From NCBI RefSeq assembly GCF_030406325.1, contig NZ_JAUEQY010000018.1, forward strand, positions 1 to 64,000: a stretch of 64,000 bases of DNA. The letters are read 5' to 3'. This DNA is from Actinomadura sp. DC4. Its GTDB lineage: Bacteria; Actinomycetota; Actinomycetes; Streptosporangiales; Streptosporangiaceae. This document shows positions 8,285 to 17,365 of the stretch, piece after piece. How positions within the stretch are numbered: position 1 is the first letter of the stretch; each line of letters starts with the position of its first letter. The notes under the pieces were generated by a model that saw nothing but the letters and a program-made list of their open reading frames with translations, searched no databases and was not told where the DNA came from. Made by a program: the position numbers and the translations under genes.

Positions 8285-9769
8285 CTAAAGGCCGACCAGG
8301 ACGCTGCTGCTCGGGGTGTGGTCGCCGCCCCGCCAGGTCTCCCACACGTTCTTGCCGGCGGCGGTGTAGAGCTGGGTGAACACGCCGTTCTTGGACACGT
8401 CGATGGCCCTGATGCCGCCCTGGGAGATGGTGATCAGCGTGCTGCCGCCGCTGCCTCCGGAGTTCCACCAGTACTGCTGGACGTGGTCGCCGGTCGCCCC
8501 GTACAGCTGGTCCGTGCCGTCGCTGTCGACGAACTTCTTCACGACGACGCCGCCGGGAAGGTTGTCCTGCTGCATCGCGCCGGCGCTCCCGCCCCAGCGG
8601 TTCTCCCAGATGCCGGCCGAGGTGATGGTGTAGAGCTCGTTGGTGCCGTCGCTCTTGATGATCTTGTCGATGTTCTGGATGTCGTTCTGGCTGATGCCGA
8701 TGATCACACCGGTCTGCGGCGCCGTCTGACCCGGCTTCCACGCGGTCTCGAAGACCGCGCCGGCCGTGGCCGTGTAGACCTGGTAGATGCCGTCCGCCTG
8801 GACGGTCCGCGCGAAGGCGATCGGGTCGTTGATGTTGCTCAACCGGGACGAGTGGATGCCGTCGCCGCCGTCACGCCACCAGTACTCATAGGGGCCGTCG
8901 GCGGCCAGCACATAGACGAGATGGGTGAGATGGCCGCCGCCGTCGGTCGACTGGGCGGCGATGACCTTGCGGACGCCGGACAGCCCGCCGATGATCTTGG
9001 CGCTGTGCGGGCCGTCGCCGGAGCGCCACCACGTCTCCCAGACGCCGTCGGACACCGCCGTGTACAGGCTCTGCGTGCCGTCGGGGAGCACGATCTTGTC
9101 GGCGTCCCTGATGTCGTTCTGCGCGATGGTGATGAGATCGCCGGTGTGCACGCCGTCGCCGCCGTCGTGCCACCAGCTCTCGAGCACGTCCGAGGACGTC
9201 ACCGAGTACACCTGCTGGGTGCCGTCGCTCTGCGCCGTCTTCTTGACCGTGATGATGGTCTTGCTGTGCACCGGGTCACCGCCGGGCGGTGTGACGCCGG
9301 GCGGAATCAGCCAGCCGAGATACGGATAGTTCTGGCGATCGCCGATGGCGAAAACGTGGATGTCGTAATGATTGCGCTCTTCGCTGGAAATGACACTGCC
9401 GTCCCCGCGCGAAATGGCCACATGGCCGTCCGGGTTGCCGCTGGTCGCTCCCCAGAACGCGAGCGCACCTTTGGGAGGGTTGGCGTCCCCATCGTGGTGG
9501 CCGCCCGTGGAGTTCCAGTACGCCACGGCCGAAGGCGACGAACCCAGGCTCACGCCGGCGCTGGCGTAGGCGTCGGCGACGAACTGCAGGCACTGCCCCT
9601 GATAGCTGGACTGCCCGACCTCGGACTGTGCCCAGGCCACCGCGTCCGACGGAACGTCCGCGCGCGCCGGGCCGGCCATGATCGTCACGCCTAAGGCGGC
9701 AACGATCAAGGCGACGAGCGCATGGACCGTACGACGAGGCTTCGCGCCTCGCCGATGCGACTGCGACAT
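8285..9769 (-). CDS. Secreted CHAP-type amidase with seven C-terminal propeller repeats (494 aa)
   Basis: A signal peptide (basic MSQSHRRGAKPRR, a hydrophobic stretch about 15-32, cleavage after ARA at about 37) sends it out of the cell. Residues about 40-155 look like a CHAP/NlpC-type cysteine amidase with GQCLQFVADAY (Cys60) and GHVAIS (His116), expected to cut peptide bonds in peptidoglycan. From about 168 to the end are seven repeats of about 46 residues, each with a variant of DGT..LYT....(V/I)WETWW followed by a Gly/Asp-rich turn. Seven units suggest a seven-bladed beta-propeller of the tectonin/PLL kind, possibly binding cell-wall glycans. It is divergent from an XRE regulator 36 bases away and convergent with the AAA regulator, with three bases between stops. 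Confidence 0.82.
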   Translation of the reverse strand: MSQSHRRGAKPRRTVHALVALIVAALGVTIMAGPARADVPSDAVAWAQSEVGQSSYQGQCLQFVADAYASAGVSLGSSPSAVAYWNSTGGHHDGDANPPKGALAFWGATSGNPDGHVAISRGDGSVISSEERNHYDIHVFAIGDRQNYPYLGWLIPPGVTPPGGDPVHSKTIITVKKTAQSDGTQQVYSVTSSDVLESWWHDGGDGVHTGDLITIAQNDIRDADKIVLPDGTQSLYTAVSDGVWETWWRSGDGPHSAKIIGGLSGVRKVIAAQSTDGGGHLTHLVYVLAADGPYEYWWRDGGDGIHSSRLSNINDPIAFARTVQADGIYQVYTATAGAVFETAWKPGQTAPQTGVIIGISQNDIQNIDKIIKSDGTNELYTITSAGIWENRWGGSAGAMQQDNLPGGVVVKKFVDSDGTDQLYGATGDHVQQYWWNSGGSGGSTLITISQGGIRAIDVSKNGVFTQLYTAAGKNVWETWRGGDHTPSSSVLVGL

Positions 9770-9805
9770 GTATCCACCCCGGCGACGGACAACAAGGATG
9801 TCCAC

Positions 9806-10657
9806 GTGCCCAGACCTTCGCGACCACTCGATCCGGACGCCGGGCCGGCGCAGGCGCTGGCGGCCGAACTGCGGAAGCTGCGTGAAGAGGCGGGGAGCCC
9901 GAAGTACCTGCAGATGGCCCGCAGGACCGGGAAGTCCCGTACGGCGCTGGCCGAGGCCGCCGGCGGGGACCACCTGCCGACCTGGGAGACGGTCGCGGCG
10001 TTCGTGACCGCCTGCGACGGGGATCCGAACGCCTGGCGCGAAAGGTGGGAGTGGACCCGCGACCACCTCCGCGCGCCGGCGGGCCAGGCCGGCTCCGCTC
10101 CGCCCGAGGCTCCGGAACCCGAGGTACGCGAACCGGCCGGCGAAGACGGCGCCGGCCGGCCGGCGGGAAGCCGGGTCGGGCACGCGGTGCCCTATGCCGC
10201 GACGGCCGTCGCCGGCGCGGCGATCGCCGCCGCCATGACGGTCGTCGTCGACGGCACGGTGACGCGCCAGACCTCGGCGGCGGTGGAGCGTCCGCCCGGC
10301 GCCGTGGTCGTCACGGTGCAGAACAAGGTGGCGCTCGGAAGGAACCGTCTGATCGAGGACACGACACCGGCCTATCTGTCGGCCAGGCCCGTGCCGTCCT
10401 GCGCTCGCAACGGGTGCAAGGTCGCCGGCACCGACGTCGGCAGCGGGGCCATGCTGGTCGCCGTCTGCCGTACGCGCGGCACGGAGATGTTCAACTACAA
10501 CCTTGACTCATCGGAGTCCAGGGAAAATCCGCACCGCGCGGACTCTGCGTTCTGGCACAAGGCCGTCTTCCCCGATGGCCGTTCCGGTTTCCTCTCCGAG
10601 GTCTACGTCGCGCCCGCGGACCGAGGAGGAAAGGGGCTCGCGCGATGCGCGGCCTGA
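9806..10657 (+). CDS. Membrane-anchored XRE-type protein with extracytoplasmic SH3-like domain (283 aa)
   Basis: Residues about 10-80 form a helix-turn-helix typical of actinomycete XRE proteins (LAAELRKLREEAG, a short helix with SRTALAEAAGG, and LPTWETVAAFVTACDGD). A Pro/Glu/Gly-rich linker follows, then one membrane segment (AATAVAGAAIAAAMTVVV), and an outer domain with four cysteines and a motif like bacterial SH3 domains (FWHKAVFPDGRSGFLSEVYV). The GTG at 9806 is preferred because AAGGA precedes it and the earlier ATG overlaps the divergent CHAP gene. A DNA-binding domain tethered to a wall-sensing domain next to a secreted amidase suggests joint regulation; this is inference. It ends nine bases before the convergent hydratase gene. 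Confidence 0.75.
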   Translation: MPRPSRPLDPDAGPAQALAAELRKLREEAGSPKYLQMARRTGKSRTALAEAAGGDHLPTWETVAAFVTACDGDPNAWRERWEWTRDHLRAPAGQAGSAPPEAPEPEVREPAGEDGAGRPAGSRVGHAVPYAATAVAGAAIAAAMTVVVDGTVTRQTSAAVERPPGAVVVTVQNKVALGRNRLIEDTTPAYLSARPVPSCARNGCKVAGTDVGSGAMLVAVCRTRGTEMFNYNLDSSESRENPHRADSAFWHKAVFPDGRSGFLSEVYVAPADRGGKGLARCAA

Positions 10658-10666
10658 GTGCGCCTC

Positions 10667-11425
10667 TCAGGTGCCGGTCCATTCCGGGCGCCGGCGCTCG
10701 ACGAACGCGCGGGCGCCCTCCCGGGCGTCGGCCGATGAGCGTACGGCCTCGGTAATCGGCTGCTGGCGGTCGAACGCCTCCGACATCGGCCAGTCGCCGG
10801 ACTCGTGGATGATCCGCTTGGTCGCCTTCGTCGCCAGCGGGCCGTTGGCGGCGATCGCGCCGGCCAGCTCCAGCGCCGCCGGCAGGGTCTCGCCCGCCGG
10901 TACGAGCCGGTTGACCAGCCGTACCTCGTGTGCCTCCGCCGCCGGGATCCGCGCCCCGGTGAGCGCCCATTCCACGGCGAGGTTGAACGGGACGCGGCGG
11001 TGCAGCCGCAGCAGGCCGCCGCCCGCGGCGGTCAGGCCCCGGGTCACCTCGGGCAGGCCGAAGACGGCGTCCTCGGCGGCGACGACCAGGTCGCAGGCCA
11101 GGACGATCTCGAAGCCGCCACCCAGCGCGTACCCCTCCACGGCCGCGATGATCGGCTTCACCGGAGGCCGGCGGACGATGCCCGCGAAGCCGCGGCCGTC
11201 GATCGAGGGCCGCTGGCCGGCGAGGAACGCCTTGAGGTCCATGCCGGCGCAGAACGTCCCGCCGGCGCCGGTGATGACACCGGCGTGAACGTCGTCGCGC
11301 GCGTCGAGTTCGTCGAGCGCCCCGGCCACGGCCAGCGCGGTCGGAAGGTCGATCGCGTTGCGCGCCTGGGGGCGGTCGATGGTGATGACGAAGGTCCGGT
11401 CGACCTGTTCGGTCCTGACGGGCAT
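10667..11425 (-). CDS. Enoyl-CoA hydratase/isomerase family protein (252 aa)
   Basis: A crotonase-fold enzyme expected to add water to a trans-2-enoyl-CoA. It keeps both positions of the hydratase catalytic pair: Glu in ALGGGFEIVLACD and Glu in FGLPEVTRG. The oxyanion-hole segment AGMDLKAF is also present. Length is normal. The start follows AGGAGAGGAA, a strong ribosome binding site. It is the last gene of a four-gene minus-strand operon (acyl-CoA dehydrogenase, thiolase, SDR, hydratase) that together can run one beta-oxidation round; 17 bases separate it from the SDR stop. The steroid or fatty-acid side-chain paralogues EchA are close in type, but the substrate cannot be told. Confidence 0.88.
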   Translation of the reverse strand: MPVRTEQVDRTFVITIDRPQARNAIDLPTALAVAGALDELDARDDVHAGVITGAGGTFCAGMDLKAFLAGQRPSIDGRGFAGIVRRPPVKPIIAAVEGYALGGGFEIVLACDLVVAAEDAVFGLPEVTRGLTAAGGGLLRLHRRVPFNLAVEWALTGARIPAAEAHEVRLVNRLVPAGETLPAALELAGAIAANGPLATKATKRIIHESGDWPMSEAFDRQQPITEAVRSSADAREGARAFVERRRPEWTGT

Positions 11426-11442
11426 CGGGGTTCCTCTCCTGG

Positions 11443-12207
11443 TCAGCGGGGCTGCATGCGGATCGAGCCGTCCAGCCGGATCGTCTCGCCGTTGAGCATC
11501 GGGTTCTCGATGACGTGCGCGGCCAGGGCCGCGAACTCCTGCGGCCGTCCCAGCCGGGAGGGGTTCGGAATCGACTCGGCCAGGCTCCGCCGCACGTCGT
11601 CGCCGAGCCGGTTGAGGATCGGGGTGTCGAACAGCCCGGGGGCGATGGTGCACACCCGGATGTGCCGGCTCGCGAGGTCGCGTGCCGCCACGATCGTCAT
11701 GCCGACCACCCCCGCCTTGGCGGAGGCGTACGGGATCTGGCCGATCTGGCCTTCGTAGGCCGCCACCGAGGCGGTCAGCACGCAGACTCCGCGCTCGCCC
11801 TCGACCTCGTCGCCTGCCGCCATGCGCGCGGCGGCGAGGCGGAGCGTGTTGAACGTGCCGATCAGGTTGACCCGGACGATCTCGGTGTAGGTCTCGAGGG
11901 AGCCCGGGGTGCCGTCACGGCTCACCAGGCGTAGGGGCCCGCCGCGCCCGGCGCAGTGGACGAGGGCGCGCAGCGGGCCGCGGGCCTCCGCGGTGTCGAG
12001 CGCGGCCTCCATCGCCGCGGGGTCGGTCACGTCGGCCGGCGCGAAGGCGGCTCGGGCGCCGAGCCTGTCGGCCACCTCGGCGCCCGCCGACGCCGGCAGG
12101 TCGACGAGGACGACGTGGGCCCCCGTTTCGAGCAGGCGTTCCGCCGTCGCCAGGCCGAGCCCGGAGGCACCGCCGGTGACCAGCGCGCTTCCACCGTCGA
12201 GTCGCAT
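11443..12207 (-). CDS. SDR dehydrogenase, 3-hydroxyacyl-CoA dehydrogenase type II-like (254 aa)
   Basis: Short-chain dehydrogenase with the NAD-binding GGASGLG near residue 12, an acidic residue after beta-2 (LVDLP) that favours NAD over NADP, HCAGRGG, the catalytic Ser in TASVAAY and the Tyr-Lys pair in YASAKAG. The sequence pattern, with ENPMLNGETIRLDGSIRM at the C-terminus, is that of the HSD17B10/FadB2-like group that oxidises 3-hydroxyacyl-CoA. It lies between the thiolase (31 bases upstream) and the enoyl-CoA hydratase of the same operon, which supports the third step of beta-oxidation. Confidence 0.87.
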   Translation of the reverse strand: MRLDGGSALVTGGASGLGLATAERLLETGAHVVLVDLPASAGAEVADRLGARAAFAPADVTDPAAMEAALDTAEARGPLRALVHCAGRGGPLRLVSRDGTPGSLETYTEIVRVNLIGTFNTLRLAAARMAAGDEVEGERGVCVLTASVAAYEGQIGQIPYASAKAGVVGMTIVAARDLASRHIRVCTIAPGLFDTPILNRLGDDVRRSLAESIPNPSRLGRPQEFAALAAHVIENPMLNGETIRLDGSIRMQPR

Positions 12208-12238
12208 TCGTCGTCTCCTTCTCGTACCGGAAGCGGGG

Positions 12239-13420
12239 TCAGCCGAGACGCTCGATGACGGTGGCGTTGGCCATGCCACCGGCCTCGCACATCGTCTGCA
12301 GCCCGTAGCGGCCGCCGGTCGCCTCGAGCTGGTTGATCAGGGTGGTCATCAGCCGGCAGCCCGAGGCGCCGAGCGGATGCCCGAGCGCGATGGCGCCACC
12401 GCGCGGGTTGAGCCGGTCCTCGTCCACGCCGAACTCCGCCTGCCACGCGAGCGGTACGGAGGCGAAGGCCTCGTTCACCTCGATCGCGTCCATCTGGTCC
12501 AGGCTCATCCCGGTCCGCCCCAGCACCTTGCGCGTCGCGGGGATCGGCGCGGTGAGCATGAGCACCGGATCGTCGGCGCACACCGCCGAACCGACGATCC
12601 GGGCCCGCGGGCGCAGTCCCAGCGACTCCGCGCGGCCGGCCTCCATGAGCAGCAGGGCGGCGGCGCCGTCGGTGATCTGCGAGGCGTTGCCGGCGGTGAC
12701 CGTCCAGCGCGCCTCGGGATGGCGGGCGCGCAGCTCCTCGGTCTCGAAGGCCGCGCGCAGACCGGCGAGCCTCTCCAGGGTCGTGTCGGGGCGGATCGTC
12801 TCGTCCTCGGTGACCGCACGGCCGTCGGCCGCGGTCACCGCGACGATCTCCGTCGCGAAGCCGCCGCCGGCCGCGGTGGCGTGGGCCCGCTGGTGGGAGC
12901 GCAGGGAATACTCGTCCTGGCGTTCGCGGCCGATGTTCCACTTGGCGGCGATCAGCTCCGCCGAGACGCCCTGGGGGACCAGGCCGGGGAACCGCGCCGC
13001 GGCGAACTCGCCGAACGGGTCGGAGGACAGCCGCCCCGACCCCATCGGCACGCGGCTCATCGACTCGACCCCCGCGGCCACGCAGACGTCGTACGCCCCG
13101 GCGGCGATGCCCTGGGCGGCGAACTCGATCGCCTGCTGGCCGGAGCCGCACTTGCGCTCGATGGTGGTCGAGGGGACGTGCACGGGCAGCCCCGCGCCGA
13201 GCCAGGCGAACCGCCCGGGTGTGGCCGACTGCTCGCCGACCTGGCTGACGCAGCCGACCAGCACGTCGTCCACCTGGCCGGGGTCGATGCCGGTGCGCTC
13301 CATGAGCCGCAGGAAGACCTGGGCGAGCAGGTCGACGGGGTGCACCGAGGACAGTGCGCCGCCGGCCTTGCCGCGGCCCATCGGCGTGCGGATCGCCTCG
13401 ACGATGACGATGTCTCTCAT
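12239..13420 (-). CDS. Acetyl-CoA acetyltransferase / 3-ketoacyl-CoA thiolase (393 aa)
   Basis: Cleaves 3-ketoacyl-CoA with CoA to release acetyl- or propionyl-CoA. The nucleophilic Cys is in TTIERKCGSGQQA, the catalytic His in GHPLGASG and the second Cys in QTMCEAGGMAN, all as in active thiolases; NEAFA is also present. Full family length. The ATG overlaps the stop of the upstream acyl-CoA dehydrogenase (ATGA), so the two are translationally coupled. Similar to FadA5/FadA6-type thiolases of actinobacterial sterol and fatty-acid degradation; the substrate is not shown by sequence. Confidence 0.92.
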   Translation of the reverse strand: MRDIVIVEAIRTPMGRGKAGGALSSVHPVDLLAQVFLRLMERTGIDPGQVDDVLVGCVSQVGEQSATPGRFAWLGAGLPVHVPSTTIERKCGSGQQAIEFAAQGIAAGAYDVCVAAGVESMSRVPMGSGRLSSDPFGEFAAARFPGLVPQGVSAELIAAKWNIGRERQDEYSLRSHQRAHATAAGGGFATEIVAVTAADGRAVTEDETIRPDTTLERLAGLRAAFETEELRARHPEARWTVTAGNASQITDGAAALLLMEAGRAESLGLRPRARIVGSAVCADDPVLMLTAPIPATRKVLGRTGMSLDQMDAIEVNEAFASVPLAWQAEFGVDEDRLNPRGGAIALGHPLGASGCRLMTTLINQLEATGGRYGLQTMCEAGGMANATVIERLG

Positions 13421-14595
13421 GATCGCTCCCTCTGGTCGAAGCGGCGGCCGACGAGCTCGGAGGCGATCCGGATGCGCTGGATCGCGGGGGTGCCGCCGGC
13501 GATGGCCCAGCCGTGCGCGTCGCGGTGCAGGCGCTCCAGGCCGTACTCCTCGGTGTAGCCGTTCCCGCCGTGCAGCTGCATGGCCTGGTCGGTGACGCGT
13601 TTGGCCATCTCGTTGGCGGCGCACTTGGCGACGGAGACGTCCAGAGTGTCGGGCGCGCCGTCGTCGACGTTCCGCGCGGCGTGTTCGAGGAGCAGGCGGG
13701 CGGACCGTACCTGGATGAGCATGTCGGACAGGGTGAGCTGGACGGCCTGGAAGTCGATGATCGGCCGGCCGAACTGGCGCCGCTCCCGGACGTAGTCCAC
13801 GGTCCGGTCCAGCGCGGCCTGGCCGATCGCCAGGCTCATGGTGGTGTTGCCGAGCCGTTCGATGGAGAAGCAGCCGAACAGGTCGCGGAACCGGCCGGCC
13901 CCGACGAGCACGTCCTCCGCGGGCACCGCGACGTCGTCGAAGGCGATGTCGGCGGACGGGATGCCGCGGAAGCCCATCAGCTTCTCCTGCGCGCCGAAGG
14001 ACACGCCGGGGGCGTCGCGGCCGACGATGACGGCGCCGATGCCCTTGGAGCCGGGCGCGTCGCCCAGCCGGGCGTACACGAGATAGAGCTCGGCCTCACC
14101 GCCGCCGGAGATCCAGCGTTTGGTGCCGTTCACCCGATAGCCGCCCTCGTACTCGGTGGCGCGGGTGGCCAGGTCGGTCGCCGCGGAGCCGGCGTCGGGC
14201 TCGGAGATCGCCACCGCCATGGTCGTGTCACCGCGGATGATCGAGGGCAGGTAGCGCTCGCACTGCTCCTCGGTGCCGAGCCGGCTCAGGGCCTGGGCCG
14301 CGCCGACGTTGGCCTCGAAGACCTGGAAGGCCGCGGGCCGGCAGACCTTCGCGAGCTCCTCGATGACGACGAGGGCGTCACGGACCGACGCGCCGGCGCC
14401 GCCGAACCGTTCGGGCAGCGCGATGCCGAGGTAGCCCAGCTCACCGAGGAAACGGCGCTCGTCCACCGGGAAGGGCACCCGGCCGGCATCCCACTCGTCG
14501 GCGCGTCCGGCGTACCGCTCGGCCGCGACCTGCGCCGCGACGCGGCGGAGCTCGTCACGCCGCTCCTCCTCCTCGGTACGGGCTGGGGTGCTCAT
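13417..14595 (-). CDS. Acyl-CoA dehydrogenase 1 (392 aa)
   Basis: FAD-dependent alpha,beta-dehydrogenation of an acyl-CoA. It has the FAD/substrate motifs AISEPDAGSAATDL and KRWISGGGEAELYLVY, the DFQAVQLTLSDM helix and MQLHGGNGYTEEYGLERLHRD. The base Glu of medium/short-chain enzymes (YEGT) is replaced by AGGT, but a Glu is present in FSIERLGN, the site used by isovaleryl-CoA and long-chain dehydrogenases, so it is probably active. First gene of the four-gene minus-strand operon and divergent from the alcohol dehydrogenase at 14817. The promoter region between them carries two copies of the ATTTCACTGA-type motif. Confidence 0.9.
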   Translation of the reverse strand: MSTPARTEEEERRDELRRVAAQVAAERYAGRADEWDAGRVPFPVDERRFLGELGYLGIALPERFGGAGASVRDALVVIEELAKVCRPAAFQVFEANVGAAQALSRLGTEEQCERYLPSIIRGDTTMAVAISEPDAGSAATDLATRATEYEGGYRVNGTKRWISGGGEAELYLVYARLGDAPGSKGIGAVIVGRDAPGVSFGAQEKLMGFRGIPSADIAFDDVAVPAEDVLVGAGRFRDLFGCFSIERLGNTTMSLAIGQAALDRTVDYVRERRQFGRPIIDFQAVQLTLSDMLIQVRSARLLLEHAARNVDDGAPDTLDVSVAKCAANEMAKRVTDQAMQLHGGNGYTEEYGLERLHRDAHGWAIAGGTPAIQRIRIASELVGRRFDQRERS

Positions 14596-14816
14596 GAGGC
14601 CTCCTCATCACGGTGACGGCAGCGGTCAGCGGCCGATCGTAGCCCGAGATTCGGCCAAGCGGAAGATAATTTCACTCAATCGAAAAAGCTGATGGCGTCC
14701 GGCGACTAGCAGGCACTTCGTATAAAAATTTAACTGAGTAAAAAAGACTTCCGATTATCTGAACTATCCATTACCGTGACGTTTCGTGCCGAGGTCAGCG
14801 TCACGAAAGGGACAAG
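14596..14816. promoter_or_regulatory. Divergent promoter region of the catabolic island with two IclR-type motif copies
   Basis: This 221-base region between the divergent operons is much more AT-rich than its surroundings from about 14660 to 14770. It holds ATTTCACTCA at 14669-14678 and ATTTAACTGA at 14728-14737. Each differs by one base from ATTTCACTGA, which recurs exactly at 24607 and 36545 before other genes of the island. The motif is an imperfect TTTCA-n-TGA inverted repeat. The two sites are 59 bases apart and could serve one promoter each. A regulator from the IclR gene at 35769 is the likely binder. Confidence 0.65.
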
Positions 14817-15893
14817 ATGCACGGTCTTGTGTGGGATGGTGACGCGCTGAGCGCCGTCGACGATCTCGAGGTACGCGAGCCTCTCGCCGGAGAGGTGGCC
14901 GTGGAGATCGAGGCCGCGGGCCTGTGCCACAGCGATCTGAAGCCGCTCGACGGCGACATCCCCCAGGCGCTCCCGGTCGTGCTCGGCCACGAGGCGTCCG
15001 GCGTCGTCGTCGCCTGCGGCCCCGGCGTGGACCTGCCTCCAGGGCAGCGGGTCGTGCTGACGGTGCTCCGCACCTGCGGCGTCTGCCCCGCCTGCCGGTC
15101 CGGGCGGCCGACGCTCTGCCGCCGCGACCCGGGCGGTGACACCACCCCGTTCCTCCGCCACGGCGCCCCCGTGCACCAGTTCGTCCGGCTGGGCGCCTTC
15201 GCGCGGCGCACCGTCGTCGGCGCGCGGCAGGTGATCCCGGTCCCCGACACGATCCCGGCGGCCACCGCCGCCCTGCTGGGCTGCGCGGCCGTCACCGCCT
15301 TCGGCGCCGTCGAGGAACGCGCCAGGGTCACACGCGGGGAGTCGGTCCTGGTGATCGGGGCCGGCGGCATCGGCCTGAGCGTCGTCCAGGCGGCCCGCGC
15401 GGCCGGCGCGGGACGGATCGTCGTCGCCGACCAGAACCCGCGCAAGGAGGACATCGCGCTGCGGCTCGGGGCCACCGACTTCTGGGTCACCGGCACCGCC
15501 GCCGAGCTCGCGGCCCTCGCCGGGCGGCTCTCCCCGGACGGTTTCGACGCGGTCTTGGAGTGCGTGGGCCGCGCGGACCTGCTGGCGGCCGCCGTCGAGG
15601 CGCTGGCGTGGGGCGGCCGTGCCGTGATCGTCGGACTGCCGCCCACCGGCACCCAGGTGACCTTCGGCGTCCGCTCGCTCTTCCACGACCAGACCCTGCT
15701 CGGCTGCCGCATGGGCTCGGTCGACCCGCACACGGCCATACCCCGGCTGGCCGAGCGCTACCTCGCCGGTGAGCTGCCCCTCGACCGGCTCGTCACCAAG
15801 GTCGTGCCGCTGTCGGAGGGGGCCGAGCTGGTCGCCGCGCTGCGGGCGGGTGAGCTGGACCGTGGTGTCTTCAGCCTGGAAGGGGCGCTGTGA
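14817..15893 (+). CDS. Zinc-dependent alcohol dehydrogenase, MDR superfamily (358 aa)
   Basis: Oxidises an alcohol with NAD(P). The catalytic zinc ligands are visible as Cys in GLCHSDL and His-Glu in GHEASG; the structural zinc site is CGVCPACRSGRPTLC with four Cys. The Rossmann motif is VIGAGGIGLSVVQAA, and the Asp in VVADQNP suggests NAD. Start at an ATG with AAAGGGAC upstream. First gene of the long plus-strand operon; its stop overlaps the ATG of the aldehyde dehydrogenase, so alcohol and aldehyde oxidation are made together. Similar to class III/aryl-alcohol dehydrogenases of actinobacteria. Confidence 0.92.
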   Translation: MHGLVWDGDALSAVDDLEVREPLAGEVAVEIEAAGLCHSDLKPLDGDIPQALPVVLGHEASGVVVACGPGVDLPPGQRVVLTVLRTCGVCPACRSGRPTLCRRDPGGDTTPFLRHGAPVHQFVRLGAFARRTVVGARQVIPVPDTIPAATAALLGCAAVTAFGAVEERARVTRGESVLVIGAGGIGLSVVQAARAAGAGRIVVADQNPRKEDIALRLGATDFWVTGTAAELAALAGRLSPDGFDAVLECVGRADLLAAAVEALAWGGRAVIVGLPPTGTQVTFGVRSLFHDQTLLGCRMGSVDPHTAIPRLAERYLAGELPLDRLVTKVVPLSEGAELVAALRAGELDRGVFSLEGAL

Positions 15894-17365
15894 TGATCGC
15901 CGAGGCGACCGCGTTGATCGCGGGTGAGCCGTACGCGCCGGGTCCCCGGTACGAGACCGTCGACCCGACGACCGAACGCGTCATCGCGACCGTCGCGGAC
16001 TGCTCCGTGGAGGACGCCGACGTCGCGATACGCGCCGCCGCCGGCGCGGCGCCCGCCTGGGCCGCCCTGCCGCTGGACCGGCGCCGCGAGGCGCTCGGGA
16101 CGGCCGCGGAACACCTGGACGCGCGCCGCGAGGAACTGGTCGCCCTGGCCGTCGCCGACACGGGCGCACGCCCGCCGGTCGCCCGCGAGACCCAGGTCGG
16201 CGCGGCGATCGAACGGCTGAGGTCCTGGTCGCGGATGCCGGCGGAGACGCTGGCGATGGACGGGCCAGGGGAACGCGGCGGCGTCGGCGCCCGGCTGCGC
16301 CGCGCCCCGGTGGGCGTCGTGGCGTGCATCAGCCCGTACAACTTCCCGCTGCTGGCGATGGTCGGCAAGGTCGCGCCGGCGCTGTTCGCCGGCAACACGG
16401 TGGTCATGAAGCCCGCGCCGCAGGACCCCCTCCTGGTCGTCGCGCTGGCGGAGGCGCTGCGCGACGGGCTCGCCGCCGTGGGCGCGCCCGCCGCCGCGGC
16501 CTGCCTGCTGACCGGCGCGAGCGCCGAGCTCGGTGCCGCCCTCGTCCGCCACGACCTCGTACGCGCCGTCTCCTTCACCGGCAGCACGGCCGTCGGCACG
16601 CAGATCCACCGGGACGCCGCGCCCGGCATGAAACGCCTCCTGCTCGAACTCGGCGGGAAGGGCGCCTGCCTCGTACGCGAGGACGCGGACCTGGACGCGG
16701 TGATCGAGGCGGTCACCCGGACCTGGACGATCCAGTCCGGGCAGGTGTGCCTCACCACGTCCCGGGTCATCGCGGCCGACGGCGTCCACGACGCGCTGGT
16801 CGCACGCCTGGGGGAGCGGCTGGCCTCCCTGCGCGTCGGGGATCCGCGCGACCCGGCGACCGACGTGGGCCCGCTCATCTCCGCCGCGCAGCGAGGACGC
16901 GTGGAGTCGCTCGTCGACGGCGCCCGGGCGGAGGGCCGCCAGGTGATCCAGGGCGCCCCCGGACCGGACACCGGCTACTTCACCGCCCCCACCCTCGTCC
17001 TGGACTGCGTCCCGGAGAACCGGATCATGCAGGAGGAGGTCTTCGGTCCCGTCCTTTGCGTCATGCGCACCCACGACGACGAGGAGGCCGTGGCGGCGGT
17101 CAACAGCACCCGGTACGGGTTGTCGGACTACATCTTCTCCGCCGACGTCACCAGGGCCCGCGCCCTCGCGGAGCTGCTCGACTCCGCCCAGGTCGGCATC
17201 AACACCGTCCGACGGCACGCCGGCGCCCCGTTCGGCGGCAACCGCGCGAGCGGCGTGGGCCGGTCCGGCGGCCGGTACGCCCTCGACGCGTACACCGACA
17301 TCCAGACGATCAACGAACCGGCGAGCGGGAGCGATGCGATGGCAGACGGGAACCGCCGTGCTTGA
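15893..17365 (+). CDS. Aldehyde dehydrogenase (490 aa)
   Basis: Oxidises an aldehyde to the acid with NAD(P), using the product of the preceding gene. It has the general-base Glu in LLLELGGKGA, the nucleophilic Cys in SGQVCLTTSR, the NAD-loop FTGSTAVGTQI and the EEVFGPVLCVM motif. Length is normal. The ATG overlaps the previous stop (TGATG) with GGAAGGGG upstream; a GTG one codon earlier is possible. The 3' end overlaps the next gene by up to 32 bases. Its acid product would need CoA activation, which two synthetases downstream can provide. Confidence 0.92.
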   Translation: MIAEATALIAGEPYAPGPRYETVDPTTERVIATVADCSVEDADVAIRAAAGAAPAWAALPLDRRREALGTAAEHLDARREELVALAVADTGARPPVARETQVGAAIERLRSWSRMPAETLAMDGPGERGGVGARLRRAPVGVVACISPYNFPLLAMVGKVAPALFAGNTVVMKPAPQDPLLVVALAEALRDGLAAVGAPAAAACLLTGASAELGAALVRHDLVRAVSFTGSTAVGTQIHRDAAPGMKRLLLELGGKGACLVREDADLDAVIEAVTRTWTIQSGQVCLTTSRVIAADGVHDALVARLGERLASLRVGDPRDPATDVGPLISAAQRGRVESLVDGARAEGRQVIQGAPGPDTGYFTAPTLVLDCVPENRIMQEEVFGPVLCVMRTHDDEEAVAAVNSTRYGLSDYIFSADVTRARALAELLDSAQVGINTVRRHAGAPFGGNRASGVGRSGGRYALDAYTDIQTINEPASGSDAMADGNRRA

